From Cristatella mucedo (lineage: Eukaryota > Bryozoa > Phylactolaemata > Cristatellidae), in contig WPIO01000218.1 in NCBI GenBank assembly GCA_009760855.2, forward strand, positions 242,690-306,689: DNA of 64,000 bases, read 5' to 3'. Made by a program: the position numbers and the translations under genes. The notes below the pieces were generated by a model. It was not told the origin of the DNA, searched no databases, and saw only the letters and a list, made by a program, of their open reading frames with translations. Every line of letters begins with the position of its first letter. Position 1 is the first letter of the stretch. This document shows, one piece after another, positions 39,661 to 51,280 of this stretch.

Positions 39661-40860
39661 TACAAATGCTTCAATGCTTAGGAGCCACAAATTCAACAAT
39701 TAGTCAAGTCAAAATGTCAAAGCAAATAGTTCAAGAGTCTCAACAAGAGTCGTGTAATCTATTATTACGGACGTCTTACAGGTTGAGTTGTGGCTATGCA
39801 TGCAAACCAAGATACTGGCTAGCATATGATTCACGAACTGATCGACCATTACCTTAATTAGGTTACTAACACACCTGAGCTACAACAATCACGTTAAAGC
39901 TTTCAAGTAAGACACCGTTTTTAATTCTAGAATCGGACGACATTCAAGCTCCATAGCTAGCAAGCTTAGGCAAGGTTGCTATAGTGAACATGATACTAAC
40001 GGTCGCTTATTTCAAAGACCAATTGCATGTAACATGCAATACATAATGGACCTGTATATTAAAAAGCATTACCAAAAAAGAAAGAAAACAAGACTAGTTA
40101 TAGAGGGCAAAGGGAAAGCATACTGCATCAGTTGGCCTTGAGTTAACCCGTCGAGGATGACATGCCATTGCAAGTAATGACCTTCTCAAGAAGACAAGTC
40201 TTCACTTTGTGTCCATACCAACTGAAAACTCGATCCCCAAAAGATTTAGAAACAGTGACGGTGGCACTGATGCGACCGGATGGTAACGAGTGGATCAACT
40301 GGGAGCCCACTAACGAGAAGCAAACGTGGAAAAATTAGGCTGGTGCATGGATGTGAAGCCGCTTGTAAGACAGTCTTGAAATCGATTTTATGCTTTATAA
40401 AGATCCAGTAAAACTAAAGCAGAATTGGACCAACGTTGCAGACTGGCTGTTGTCAGAAGTTTAGACAAGTCTGTGTTATGAAATAGACGACGATTAACTG
40501 CACAGATCTGGATTCCTAGCTAAATGGAACAGCAATAATGTACAACGGATATCGACATAAAACAAGACCTGTTGCAGTGTAATTAGATCTTTTGCTAGGG
40601 AAGTCGGTGACTAACGGCAATAGAGTCGACCACAGTGCACAGCCACGACCAGATCTGCCTATCCCAGCAATTCGGTCAAATGTCGACGGTCAGGGTCTGA
40701 TGTCAACGACCTACCTCCTACGTCTGTGGGTGCTGATGCCGGCGCCGTGGGATCCAATCCGCCACCAGGTGCCGAAGGAGCCGTATCGTTAGTCACTGTA
40801 AACTCGAGTTAGTTTGCTTATGTAAATACAAATAAAGGATGGCAATATACCAATGCACAA
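39661..40860. other. No supported gene; LINE-related patch at 40178-40335
   Basis: 40178-40335 matches 51678-51835 (cttcactttgtgtccatacc and onward). On the minus strand it resembles the GDRAFSWYGHKV block of a LINE C-terminus. The remainder has short frames only. Confidence 0.4.
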
Positions 40861-40869
40861 GATCCTGGG

Positions 40870-41560
40870 CCTAAAACCTGAGTGGTCTAACCGGTTCAGT
40901 ATAAGGCTCTGCATAATGAAGTGGCTAAAAAGACTTATGTTACAAGAATGTGCTTCAACGTGGTCCTAATCTGGACCAGCTACTAGTATGGATGTATCCT
41001 GAAGGACAGACTCGGACCGAATATAGGACGTTGAGCTCCGAGGCTTCACACTAACGATGAAAAGACAATTTATGTGCATAGCAAGACAATCTCTATTCAG
41101 GCTCACATGTGCTTCAGTGCTTGAGCCCACGACCTTGGATAGACCTTGGTCAGCTCGACCACCTTCACCAACAGGCCGAACCAGCTCGGCATTAGTGGCA
41201 ATAGCTGTGTCCCAATGGATGCAAAGTAAGAATTCGGCTGGCAGGGCATAAGTGAGAGCTAACTTACCATTGATGGTATTAATAGTGATTCGATCTGACA
41301 GGCTGTGTCAAGACACTACTAGGTGTACACCTTCACGATATATAGTGAACCTTGGTAGCAGAGCTTGAAATGTGACTGTCTAAGTGGACACCTGGCTTTT
41401 ATGGGGGAGTCAGCTGCAGAACATGGCCATATAAGGCTACAAGCTTGACTCGTCGGGTATTCCCCTTGCTGGCAAACAAAGGGTTAAGAAGGGAAATTCC
41501 CTTCACTAAAGCTGCCTGCACTGCTAGGAGCAGCTCAGATGCAGTACTAAGTAAGAACTC
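40870..41560 (+). repeat. Dispersed repeat C, copy
   Basis: Shares blocks with 42620-43700, 56600-57240 and 58610-58793: a ggtcctaatc block, cattcggctggcag, the paired ggtattccccttgctggcaa and gggaaattccc motifs, and ctgctaggagcagctcagat. No ORF or inverted termini identified. Confidence 0.55.
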
Positions 41561-42050
41561 GGTTTGGCCAATTTCTTAGTTGTTCTACCGTCTACTAATA
41601 TAACTGTTGAGATCGTGACGTAAGAGTGCAGGCTGGCAAGCTATAACAGTGTCGAGCCTCAATCTAGTCGTCTGCTGTTACTAAGCTGGAGTGCCCCCTC
41701 TTGACCTCGGCTAGATACTTGAAGGCCGGTGTTCAAGCTACTATGTGCTACCACCAACTCTAGCCAGTCGGAGCTCCGAGTTCTTGAGCCTCTGACGACA
41801 GAAGGTTCGGGTTACCACTAACGGTTGCCCTTGTGTTGAGTGCTCTTGTGTTCGAGTGCTCAGAGTGGTTTGATCTTCAGCTAGATGCATATACTCACAC
41901 TTCACAATAGTTAGTAGCAGTAGATGGTAATCGAGACAGGCACAGGTGCTTCACAATAGCTAGTAGCAGTAGATGGTAATCGAGACAGGCACAGGTGCTT
42001 CACCGTTCCTACCTGCAGCTAACCAGTACTGAGCACTAAACAACTTTTTA
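41561..42050. other. Non-coding; 49-bp tandem duplication
   Basis: cttcacaatagytagtagcag and its following bases are repeated at 41900-41948 and 41949-41997 with one mismatch. The remainder shows no gene. Confidence 0.6.
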
Positions 42051-42051
42051 A

Positions 42052-42440
42052 TGTATGGGAATGTATCTCCATTTGTAACTCCACAAAAGCACAGAGACTA
42101 TGTAGATATTTTTAGGAGTGCTTTATATAGCTCACTCACAGCTAAAGCGGCTTTCGGTATGCATTCGGTAGCCAAAACTCTTCATCTCATGTAACAAAAA
42201 GAAAGTGGGAACCATAGCAAAGTCAGGAAAGCAGTTGAGGTTGTTAGTAGCACGAAAGTAGTACCTCAGCAGGGCTGGAAAGAGTGTGCCATAGTCGGAA
42301 GCCGGAAAGTAGTTGTTGCGTTAGAATCAAGGAAGCAAGTTCCACAGTTGAGGACCTGCAGAGCTAAAGCTTCTATCACCAGCAGTCTCTCGGGTAGGAA
42401 TGAAACAGCTAATCTTTTATCCATCCAGGAGCTGTGATTT
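42052..42440 (-). mobile_element. LINE-B 3' fragment
   Basis: Inverse LINE-B 3' end: gtatctccatttgtaactcc at 42064, then the inverse C-terminal ORF to about 42440. Diverged. Confidence 0.75.
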
Positions 42441-42619
42441 ACCTAAATTGTCTAAGGTGGTCATGAAACACAAAGAACCGCCTACAAAGGAATATGAATT
42501 GACTTCCGTAATTGAACATCACATACCTACCAGTGGCCATGTTCACCGTATACTTGGATTTGCACTTATCTCAATTAGCAATATTGGATACAATCTACCA
42601 AGCCATGAGATCCCAGGCT

Positions 42620-43700
42620 AAACTCCTAAGTGGTTTGATGGTTTGGGTATATGGCTCTGCACAATGACGACACGAAAAAGACTTAAGTTGCAATACAACT
42701 GCTGCTACGCGGTCCTAATCAAGACTATTTACTTGTACTGATGTTTCGTGCATGACATACACTGACCGAAGGCAGGACGTTAGGCTCAGATGCTTAAGCA
42801 TGCATAGCAAAATGGCAGTAACTGTGTCAATCTGGGTGCAAAGTATGCATTCGGCTTCCGGGTATTGGCAAGAGCTAACTTAACTTTAATTCCAGACATA
42901 CTGTCTTAATAACCTAAGATGTGTCGAGCTGCTGTGAGGAAATGCTGCCTACCCCTTCATCATACATAGTGGAGCTTGGCAGCAGTGCTGAGATTGTGAT
43001 TGGCTATGTTGACAAGTGCCCTCCACTTGGAGGCAACAACTGACCATCAAATAAGGCAGTAACCATAACTCAGTCAGGTATTCCCCTTGCTAGATAAAGC
43101 ACAGTTACGTGAAAGGGACTGAGAAGGAAAATTCCCTGCAGCAAAGCTGCCAACACTGCTAGGAGCAGCTCAGGTGCAGTACCACATATTCGGTGGTGTG
43201 CCCATTCACTACGATGAAGAAGTTCCACCCGTCCTGTGTGACCCAAATCTAAAAGGACACAGAACATAATCTAGCAATTTCAGAAAAAAATGCTACAAAT
43301 ACCCTTTTGATTCAACGGAGAAGTCTTTCGGCCGAATTGGCAAGGGTCGGTATGGCAGTAGCACTTTTGTTTTAGGAGTCATAGACATCGTTGACATTTG
43401 TCGAGCAGAAGGTACTGCTCACGTGTTGCTTTTGCAGCTTCAGCCAGAAAGAAGAAATAAACTCTCATTATTAGTTAGGCCAGCTAAATATGCCCCAAAG
43501 TTCGCAGTGCCTAGCTCACACGTTCTTTATTAAATATAGTAAGCAAGACAACGTCGGAGTGGTCTTCAGATTAAGCGGCCATTCAGGCAGATCTATCTAC
43601 AGGCTAGGCAAAATGGCAAGGCTTAAATTTTCGCATATCCCAAAGTTGAGCATTTTATTCTATAACGAAGTTGGCTAGCTGATTCTCTAGACTACAGATG
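42620..43700 (+). repeat. Dispersed repeat C, longest uninterrupted copy
   Basis: Contains all blocks seen in the other copies, ending with cattttattctataacgaag, which also occurs at about 58365. Unclassified family of at least 1 kb; no coding frame. Repeat D follows directly. Confidence 0.55.
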
Positions 43701-44157
43701 GCAGTCTTTTCAATTAGTGTGATTTTAGCAGAGTCATGTTTACACACTCTGGAATCCTTGGGATTCACTATGCTGACAAAGATTTTATGAAAATGGATGT
43801 AAGCTACTTCTGGAATCAATTGTCCGCGATCACAATGTCCACGATTTTGATTCACATGCCGACATGTTTGGCGACTCGCCACTTTCTAGATGCACACTAC
43901 AATGTGAGCATGCCAGCTCGATGGAGAAGGCACCAGCCCATAGGGTCTGCTCCCTCGGCACATCAACCTATATGCCACTGTCAGCCGCAAGTGCAGCATC
44001 GGACTGACCTTGGGGCAGTGTAGGCTTCATCCCCATCCTCAGTGCCATGAGGCCACCACACCAGCCGACATTGAGTCAGACCCATTGAGGCACTCCAGCG
44101 CAGCTGGGGCACCCCATTCGCGCCTCACCGACCTAGACACACCTCAGATGTGAGCAG
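43660..44157 (+). repeat. Dispersed repeat D, copy 2
   Basis: Matches 33205-33622, with an extra segment at about 43912-43999. Leads into the R2-like LINE ORF. Confidence 0.7.
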
Positions 44158-44751
44158 ACACATCGTTGCAGAGGCTCTAGCGGTCCAACCGGGCCCGAGC
44201 CATACAGGGTATCCTGAAACCGGCAGCCAGACAACCTATCAGGGTGACCTGGAGGCTTACTGTGCATTCTGGGCGATGGGCTGCAACGACATCTATGACT
44301 AGGTTGATGCACTGCTACACTGCCTGTTTAGGAGGACGGACCAAGATGATGGCCATCTCCTGCGAATGTTCTCGGACGATGAGCTGAACGCAAGCCTGGG
44401 CCGAGCTCACAGCATGTCACTGGGGTCGGACCACCTCGAATACAGGCACATCCCCTTGCTCTACCCAGGCTGCAGCCTGATAGTCACTGTCTTTAAAGCC
44501 TGCCTACTCATTCGAAAGGCTCCTCTGTCGTGAAAGGTTGGCTCGACCATCCCAACACACAAGCGTGGAGAAGCCACACTTCCTGTGAACTTGAGACCCA
44601 TCATGCTCCTGCCGATGCTCTACAAACTCATGCTGGGGGCCCTTTGGCTGCTAGACTTTTCAAAAACCTACAAGCTGATGGATGGCTCTGTGGGCAGCAG
44701 AAGCACTTTCTGCCAGGTGTAGAGGTCTCCCTCGACCAGTGCTTCTTATAA

Positions 44752-45838
44752 TACGACTAGTACTACTAATAATAAAAATAATAATGTAACCGAGTTCTAG
44801 GGGTATGAGGCTAATTTCTGCCAAACCCTGCCATACCCCGGCCAAGCTGCCGCTCGCCATGCTGCCGAGCTAGGGTAAGACGAGCGGCCGTCAGGTTAAA
44901 CCTCTTTATATTAACGCATGCGCCAACAACAACAGAGCAACTAAACAAGTCTACAGGGAGGGTCCTATACACAGTACACTATGGGGGCGCAAGACGACGT
45001 AGCAAGCACGAACAAACGTGTTAGTTGGGGTCAGTCAGCTTCAGCAGTCCTGCCGTTGTACCGACTCCAAATCCAACAGTACTAGCGTACACCGTCCAAA
45101 ACCCGGCTGGCTGAGTAACTGCTGGCTACTCCGAGTCGACACTACCACAGTTGTAAGCTTCCACCGAAAGACGCCAACACACGGGGGGGGGGGGTCACGA
45201 ACACACTACACGGGGAACGCGGTATAAACAAGTCAACAACGAGCGAGCTATCCAGCTCAGCTCGGGCCTTGGGTACTAGTTCCCTTGCGTGCGTGGCAGC
45301 ATCGCCGGAGCACGCCTGCACGAATCCAGGTGCATAACTCGGCGAGACCGGGAGCTTCCAACACCACGACTTACTTGGCCAACTTCCCGTACCCAAGAGC
45401 CCCGGTGACTTCACGTCACCGCATAGATCCGGCCGTGCCGTAGGTCCGACCCCGGCCTAGCCGGTGACCCTAACCCTCACTATAGCCGTCTGGTCCCAGC
45501 CAACCGAGCCCAGCCTGGGTACAATAATAACAATAATACATTTGATAAAGCACCCTCAGAGAACTAAATCTCTTTCTAGGCACTTTATATTTGCTGCAAA
45601 GGAATCACGATATAATGGTTGGTGTTAGCCAACTCACTGAACAACAACAATGACATGGTTTGGGGTGATATGCACAGGGTCAGCCTGCAATTGTGGTTAA
45701 TAGCAGCATGCACAGTGTCGGAGCGCATAAGCACATGCTGTGCCATAGGCTGGGGTATGCATTCTCTATTACGATCTCAACACACATAAAAGACGGATCA
45801 CAGGAGCTCAAGAAATGCTGGGATAAATAGGTGTTTTT
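44752..45838 (-). mobile_element. LINE-A fragment nested in R2-like LINE
   Basis: An (AAT)n tail at 44755-44784, interrupted by a solo LTR, resumes at 45524-45538. It is followed by the inverse hairpin (aaagcaccctcagagaacta) and 3' UTR to about 45838, where the R2-like RT resumes. Confidence 0.8.
44785..45523. mobile_element. Solo LTR, family L3, 739 bp
   Basis: Begins TGTAACCG and ends GGGTACA. Flanked by ATAA at 44781-44784 and 45524-45527, a 4-bp target duplication within the LINE-A (AAT)n tail. Highly similar to 48713-49429. No internal region next to it, hence solo. Confidence 0.85.
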
Positions 45839-46524
45839 TCATGATCGACCCAGCCGTTAGCACTACCATCGACAAACGGTCATTCGACAGCCTCTCCCTA
45901 TATGCCTGGACCTACAGAATGCATTTGGAAGCATCGTGCACTATTTCTCATGCAGGCCCTGCCCCTGGTCAGGGTGAGCCTTGTCTTTTGCAGGTTTTTG
46001 CATTGCCTATACACAAATGCATCGTTGGTGCTGCACGTGAGCAACAAAGACCTCGCGCTGTTTCATCCACAGCAGGTGATCCTCGGTTGCCCATTCTGTT
46101 TGAAGTGGCCATGGAACCGATCTTGAGGTCAATCCTGGCATGCGAGGCTTCAGGCTTCCGGATGGGCAACTTGAGAGGAATGCATCTCAGCAATAGGAGG
46201 TCACCAGCATTCCTACTCTAGCCAACTTCACCCCCGAGAAATGTTGCTCAGACTGCCAACTCGGCGAACACGGCACGAAGGTAAGTGGCACCTGCATCGA
46301 ATGACATTCGCAGCCTTCCAGAAGGCAAAACAGCTGTGTATCTGGGCACCCTGCAAGGCCAGGGCTACCCCAGGGTGGACACCGAGAAAGCATGGCTGAC
46401 ACTCTTGAGATACATCAGTGTGCTCCACACCTCTCCCCATGGAAGAAGCTTGCCGCCTTGCAGAAGCTCTTAATACCCAGGCTCGATTGTATATGCAGTG
46501 GATGGTGACAGCCCGGCTGCTTTC

Positions 46525-46590
46525 GCTAACACACATATGCTGATATGCTAACACACATATGCTGATATGCTAACACACATATGCTGATAT
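46525..46590 (+). repeat. 22-bp tandem repeat, three units
   Basis: gctaacacacatatgctgat plus at, starting at 46525, 46547 and 46569, perfect. A shorter related gatatgcatctga repeat follows. Confidence 0.9.
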
Positions 46591-48189
46591 GCATCTGAGC
46601 ATGATATGCATCTGAACTGGTGCTGCACCCCCAACACTCGTCCACTTCCTGGTTGCTTGGGGGCAGCTGGCAGGCTGGATATGGTGCCACTATATCCAGA
46701 CGGCCAGCTTAAGGGGAGAATGCATGGTGCATGCAGGCTTCACAGGCTTGCCTGATGCTCTTCTCCCATCACCCCACCGTCACGATGGCAGCACGATACC
46801 GGCTAGACCTGGCAACCAGAGCGATGGGTGCTGCGGCGGCTCTGATCACTGAAGAGAGGTGCTCAATGTTCCTTAGCAGTGGTCAGCACAACGAATTGCC
46901 CACTGGGAACCTAGATGGCTCCAGATCACTCAGCCTATGCTAGGAAGTGCCTAAGGAAGAGAGGTGCACCGTCAGTCTTAGACCCAGCCACTTCTGGACC
47001 AGCCTTTCGAGTGTCTTTCGAGGCCTGGCGCTTCGTTCACACAGCCGGCCTGAACCTGCTTCCGGAAAGAACCACGAGCAACTACTTCGACTTATCAGAG
47101 TCAAAAGCATCCCCTCTCTACCGCCGGAGAAAAGGAGCTGATTCCCCTACACACTTTATAACTGCCATCTGATGATGCTGGCCATCCAGGCCAGGCACGA
47201 TATGATCCTTAACCGTCTCTACGATGCCTCTCTGGACGGATGCCCCGTGAACTGCGCCCGTCCGGCATCGTTGACGATGGGTCAACCACCACTTGCTTTG
47301 TTTCACTGCAAGCCTCATTTTGAGACATTTTTCACGAAATCCTGTTTACTGTCCATAGCGCAGTCCTCTTGTTTACGTTCTTCCTAATGCCCTGGCTGGG
47401 AACTGCACAGTGTGCACTTTTGCCACACACTCACCACCAAATCAATACCCTGCACCATGTCCAATTGGTTGCTGAGTTTTAAAGGCCCCCAGCCGAGATA
47501 CTGTAGCGCCCTGCTGGCTTTGGCTGAATTTTAGCCCGAACAAGAGCTGTTCGGCAGCGGGCTAGATCCCCTTTGCCCTGGAGCAGTGAGCCAGAGAGGA
47601 GCGTCAGTGCGGTTAGAGAGGAAGCGCTTAGGAGCAGGCCAGGAAGCTCTAAGACGAGCGGTGGCGATTCGGCCTTTAGAATTGGTCCGATACTCGCGGA
47701 AGCTGCTGATAGATGTTGGCTGGCCTGTCAACCCCGCCTTCCCTCTTTCCAAGAAAGAATCGTCTGGAACCCATTCGCCATTCAAGCTTGACGGAGGTGC
47801 CCTTCCAGTGGCCAGGGGACGGTAGTAATTCCTTTCTGTAATGGGCCAAGGTGTCCTGGCCCAAAACCACTAAGCTCTTGCCCATTGTTTCAGCTAGGTA
47901 TTTAAGAGTCGAGCGACGCTCGCTCTTGGCCTCGTGTCGTCTTTGATCCGGCTCTGCCCCTCGACTCCGTCGGGCACTCGTTTCTCTGAAAGCGAGGGAG
48001 GAGGGCGGGCTGTCCTCCGACGATTGACGGAACAGGACGAGACAGCGCTAGGAGGATTCTGTGGAACTCCACCGAACACGGTCGTATCGTGCCCGAGCTG
48101 GCATTTTGTGTTCTTTCGTGTTTTGAGTGTGCACGCTAGCACGTGGCCTCGGCATAGGGATTTGCAGGTTCGAGCTAGGCGTAGTTGGC

Positions 48190-48700
48190 ATCTGTGGAGC
48201 CCTAGTTCTCCGGGTAGGGTTTGGGCTCCGGTTCGCGCTTCAGTGTGGAGAAGTATTTCCTCCGCAGGAGTGCTTGAGTTGGCGCGTGTGGAGTATTCCT
48301 GTCGCACTGGTGGAAACCGAGTTCTAGTTCACCGGTCAGGGTTTAGACTCTGGTTCGGGCTCCGTCTATTTGGGTCGTTTCCCATTATACACGTAAGCAG
48401 CCCCAGTGTGAAGAAGTATTTCCTCCGCAGGAGTGCTTGAGTTGGCGTATGTGGAGTATTCCGGCCGCACTGGTGGAAACCGAGTTCTAGTTCACCGGTC
48501 AGGGCTTAGACTCTGGTACGCGCTCCAGTGCATAGGAGTATTCCCCCGCAAGAGTGTTTAAGTTGGCGTGTTTGGGGTATTCCCTCGGCACAGGCAGGAA
48601 CGGATTATTAGTTCACCGGTTAGGGTTTAGGGTCCGGGTCGCGCTTAGTGTGGAGGAGTATTCCCTTCGCAAGAGTGTTGGTGCAGTTGAGAACGTTCGA
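48190..48700 (+). repeat. Tandem repeat inside L2 LTR, period ~119-162 bp
   Basis: The block gtatttcctccgcaggagtg followed by cttgagttggcg recurs near 48251 and 48413. Shorter, more diverged copies lie near 48536 and 48655, with gttcaccggtcagggttta in between. Units vary in length. Confidence 0.75.
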
Positions 48701-48712
48701 GGAGTGTGGAGA

Positions 48713-49429
48713 TGTAACCGGGTTCCAGGGGTCAGAGGCTAACTCCCGCCAAACCCCGCCATACTCCGGCCATGCCGCCGAGCTAGGGTAAGACGAGCGG
48801 CCGTCAGGTTAAACCTCTTTATAACGTATGCGCCAACAACAACGGGGGAACTAAACAAGTCTACAGGGAGGGTCCTATACACAGTACACTACGGGGGCGC
48901 AAGACAACGCAGCAAGCGCGAACAAACGTGTTAGTTGGGGTCAGTCGGCTTCTGCAGTCCTATCGTTGTACCGACTCCGAATCCAACAGTACGAGCGTAC
49001 GCCGTCCAAAACCCGGCTGGCTAAGTAACTGCTGGCTAGTCCGAGTCGACAACTACCACAGTCGTAAGCTTCCACCGAAAGACGCCAACACACGGGGGGG
49101 TCACGAACACACTACACGGGGAACGCGGTATAAACAAGTCAACAACGAGCGAGCTATCCAGCTCAGCTCGGGCCTTGGGTACTAGTTCCCTTGCGTGCGT
49201 GGCAGCATCGCCGGAGCACGCCTGCACGAATCCAGGTGCATAACTCGGCGAGACCGGGAGCTTCCAACACCACGACTTACTTGGCCAACTTCCCGTACCC
49301 AAGAGCCCCGGTGACTTCACGTCACCGCACAGATCCGGCCGTGCCGTAGGTCCGACCCCGGCCTAGCCGGTGACCCTAACCCTCACTATAGCCGTCTGGT
49401 CCCAGCCAACCGAGCCCAGCCTGGGTACA
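48713..49429. mobile_element. Solo LTR, family L3, 717 bp, nested
   Basis: Begins TGTAACCG and ends GGGTACA. Target duplication GAGA at 48709-48712 and 49430-49433. It differs from the 44785 copy mainly by a 22-bp shorter 5' end and scattered changes. The two have different target duplications, so they are independent insertions and not the two ends of one element. Confidence 0.88.
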
Positions 49430-49700
49430 GAGATAAAGCTGAACTAGACGCACAGCGACTTTGTGCGCTTGCGAATAAAGTTCAGTAAAATCCCCAATCT
49501 GTGTGTCTCGCTTTCCAATTCACGCCGCGGACTCACGACCCCGTTTAGTAACGGTAAGCAGGTCAGCGCCAGAAACGCTTGTTTCGTGGCGGCCAGCTTA
49601 TTGTGCGTAGGCGCTCACCGAAAGGCAGTAGGCGCTAGGCTACGCCGCTAGGTAAGCCGCAGGTCAAGCTTACTCTGCCGAGCCTTCGGCGTTACAATAC

Positions 49701-50336
49701 TATGGAAATGTGCAAAGTCATTCGATTCTGTTCGATCTGAGCATGCTGCATGCCTGCAGTAACGAGTTGGACGAGCCGGTTGCTGCACGACTTTAATCCA
49801 GGACAAAAACAGATGGCTCTCAGTACGGCACCTAAAGGCTTGCTTTGTCACTATTTGGTACCAACCAAACACCCGTATACCACACTCGATCGATAACCGA
49901 ACGGTCGCAGGAATTCTCCCTGTCTATTCGCTTCATGAATAGCTAAAATCAGAATGCTGCCGATAACTCTAAGATCGATTCAATGGATGCCACTCTGGTT
50001 TCGTCCAGGAGAAACAGAAGTCCCGACCTGTGGCATACATAAAACACCTGGATAAAGGTCAAGTTGTCTTGGGTCGTTGTAAAATGAGTTAAAAAAACTA
50101 AAAGAGCAATCGATAAGACAGCCCTTAAGTAATGAGACGCGACCTTGTAAAGTGAACTCCCTTCCTGACTTAGATTGCTAAATCTCGTGCGAAGCACCTA
50201 TACTAAAAAAAGCACAGTTTAAGGTAGGAAAAAGAGTAGCATGATGCTGCGCTCCACCAGTCCTTCGTGATCTTAGTCATAAGTAGTCATGAAGGAACGC
50301 CGAAGCAGAAAATATAGCAACCAACAAGCCGCATAG
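49701..50336. other. No supported gene
   Basis: Weak LINE-like residue patterns occur on the minus strand (about 49700-49870), but nothing definite. The (TG)-poor, mixed sequence has only short frames. Confidence 0.35.
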
Positions 50337-50512
50337 GCGGCAGGCCCGTGGTCCAACTGGCTGTACAGCCGGATGGGCTGCCACATTATTGGTCAGGAAT
50401 GCTGCAGGAGAAGGGCTACCTGATGCTGCCAATAACCAAGAAAGAAGCTGAAGACCACATTGCACAAGTAGCTCAGCATCTAGCTGGTAAGCCGGAGTAC
50501 TACCTCGTACAG
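50337..50512 (+). CDS. Possible host exon, unidentified
   Basis: Plus-strand frame with strongly protein-like content: RPVVQLAVQPDGLPHYW and GMLQEKGYLMLPITKKEAED, then HLAGKPEYYLVQ. A donor-like CAG|GTCAGA follows YLVQ at 50512. An AG (catag) precedes at 50335-50336 but lacks a clear pyrimidine tract. A stop lies about 25 bases upstream in frame, as expected of an intron edge. I do not recognise the family. Orientation is opposite to the minus-strand exons. Confidence 0.4.
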
Positions 50513-50564
50513 GTCAGACATATATGAGGACCTGGTTCTCAATTCCTCCAAAAGTGGCTAGCAC

Positions 50565-51280
50565 AATAATACTAATAATAATATTAATAATACTAGTATG
50601 TTTATACAGTGCAAGCAGAGCACTGAATCGCTTTCTAGGCACTTTACAGATGCTGTTTGGAAAGCATTACCAAATGATTGGTGGTAAAATCCACTAGCTG
50701 CAGGCACATGTAAATGTAAGTGTAAGCTGGCACATGCACACAAAAGACAAATCTCAAAGACCCACCAAATGCTGTAATAGATAGGTGCATTTAAACTTAT
50801 TTTTAAATGTCGTCATGTCAGGGGACGTTTTGACGTGCGTCGGTAGTGAGTTCGAGGCTTTGGGAGCACGGGAGCTGAAGGCACCGTCTCCAGCAGTTTT
50901 TCGGTTAGTACGAGGTATGCTAAACGATTCGATTAAAACAGCAAATCGCAAGATTCTACGCCTGGTATGGCAGTAGTTCTGACCAATAGGCTGTAGCCAG
51001 ATAACTAAGAAACCTAAAAGTGAGTGACGAATCCTTGAAGTCTATGCATCGCTTCATTGGGATCCAGTGCATATCGGCGAGATGTTGTGAGATGTGGCAA
51101 CTGGGATGTGATGCTCACGACAGACGAGCCTAGCTGCAGAGTTCTGCCCCAACTGGAAGTGCTTGATTGCAAAGGCCGGTAGATCAGCAAGTAGTGAATT
51201 TCAGAAGTTTGAAAAGGGTGTCACAAATGTATGCCCCATATTAGATGTGGTATCCCTGTCTAAACCAGCCCGAACCCCAC
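50565..51280 (-). mobile_element. LINE-A-like 3' fragment, diverged subfamily
   Basis: (AAT)n tail at 50566-50596, altered hairpin region, inverse 3' UTR and the KASNSLPTHVKTSPDMTTFK block on the minus strand, continuing to about 51280. Confidence 0.72.

Larger units (their letters stand above)
44000..47390 (+). mobile_element. R2/NeSL-like LINE, degenerate, split by nested insertions
   Basis: Translated pieces in mixed frames show the order of an R2/NeSL-type reverse transcriptase. First are DHLEYRHIPLLYPG and PVNLRPIMLLPMLYKLMLG (to 44751); then, after the insertion (44752-45838), a LDLQNAFGS motif A, MEPILRSILACEASGFRMGN, an LPEGKTAVYLG block and an SPHGRSLPP block. The C-terminus has a restriction-endonuclease-like context (CHLMMLAIQARHDMILNRL, about 47163-47215). 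Numerous stops and shifts make it a fossil. The clade is judged from motifs only. Confidence 0.68.
47502..49696 (+). mobile_element. Solo LTR, family L2, about 1.47 kb plus nested LTR
   Basis: Begins TGTAGCGC and ends GCGTTACA. The 4-bp target duplication ATAC is at 47498-47501 and 49697-49700. Contains a TATA-like gtatttaag near 47898, a degenerate tandem repeat (48190-48700), and AATAAA at 49474-49479. Interrupted by the L3 solo LTR at 48713-49429. Long frames inside (for example 47934-48440) conflict between strands and are not taken as genes. Confidence 0.8.

Noticed and set aside
47573-48742. Frames up to 168 codons inside the L2 LTR
   Set aside because: Frames on both strands overlap and lie within an LTR with tandem repeats. 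No domain.
45142-49320. Minus frame of 90 codons present in both L3 LTRs
   Set aside because: It lies within LTR sequence and is shared only because the LTRs are copies. No domain or start context.
44785-49429. One LTR retrotransposon bounded by the two L3 LTRs
   Set aside because: Each LTR has its own target duplication (ATAA and GAGA), and the interval holds unrelated sequences.
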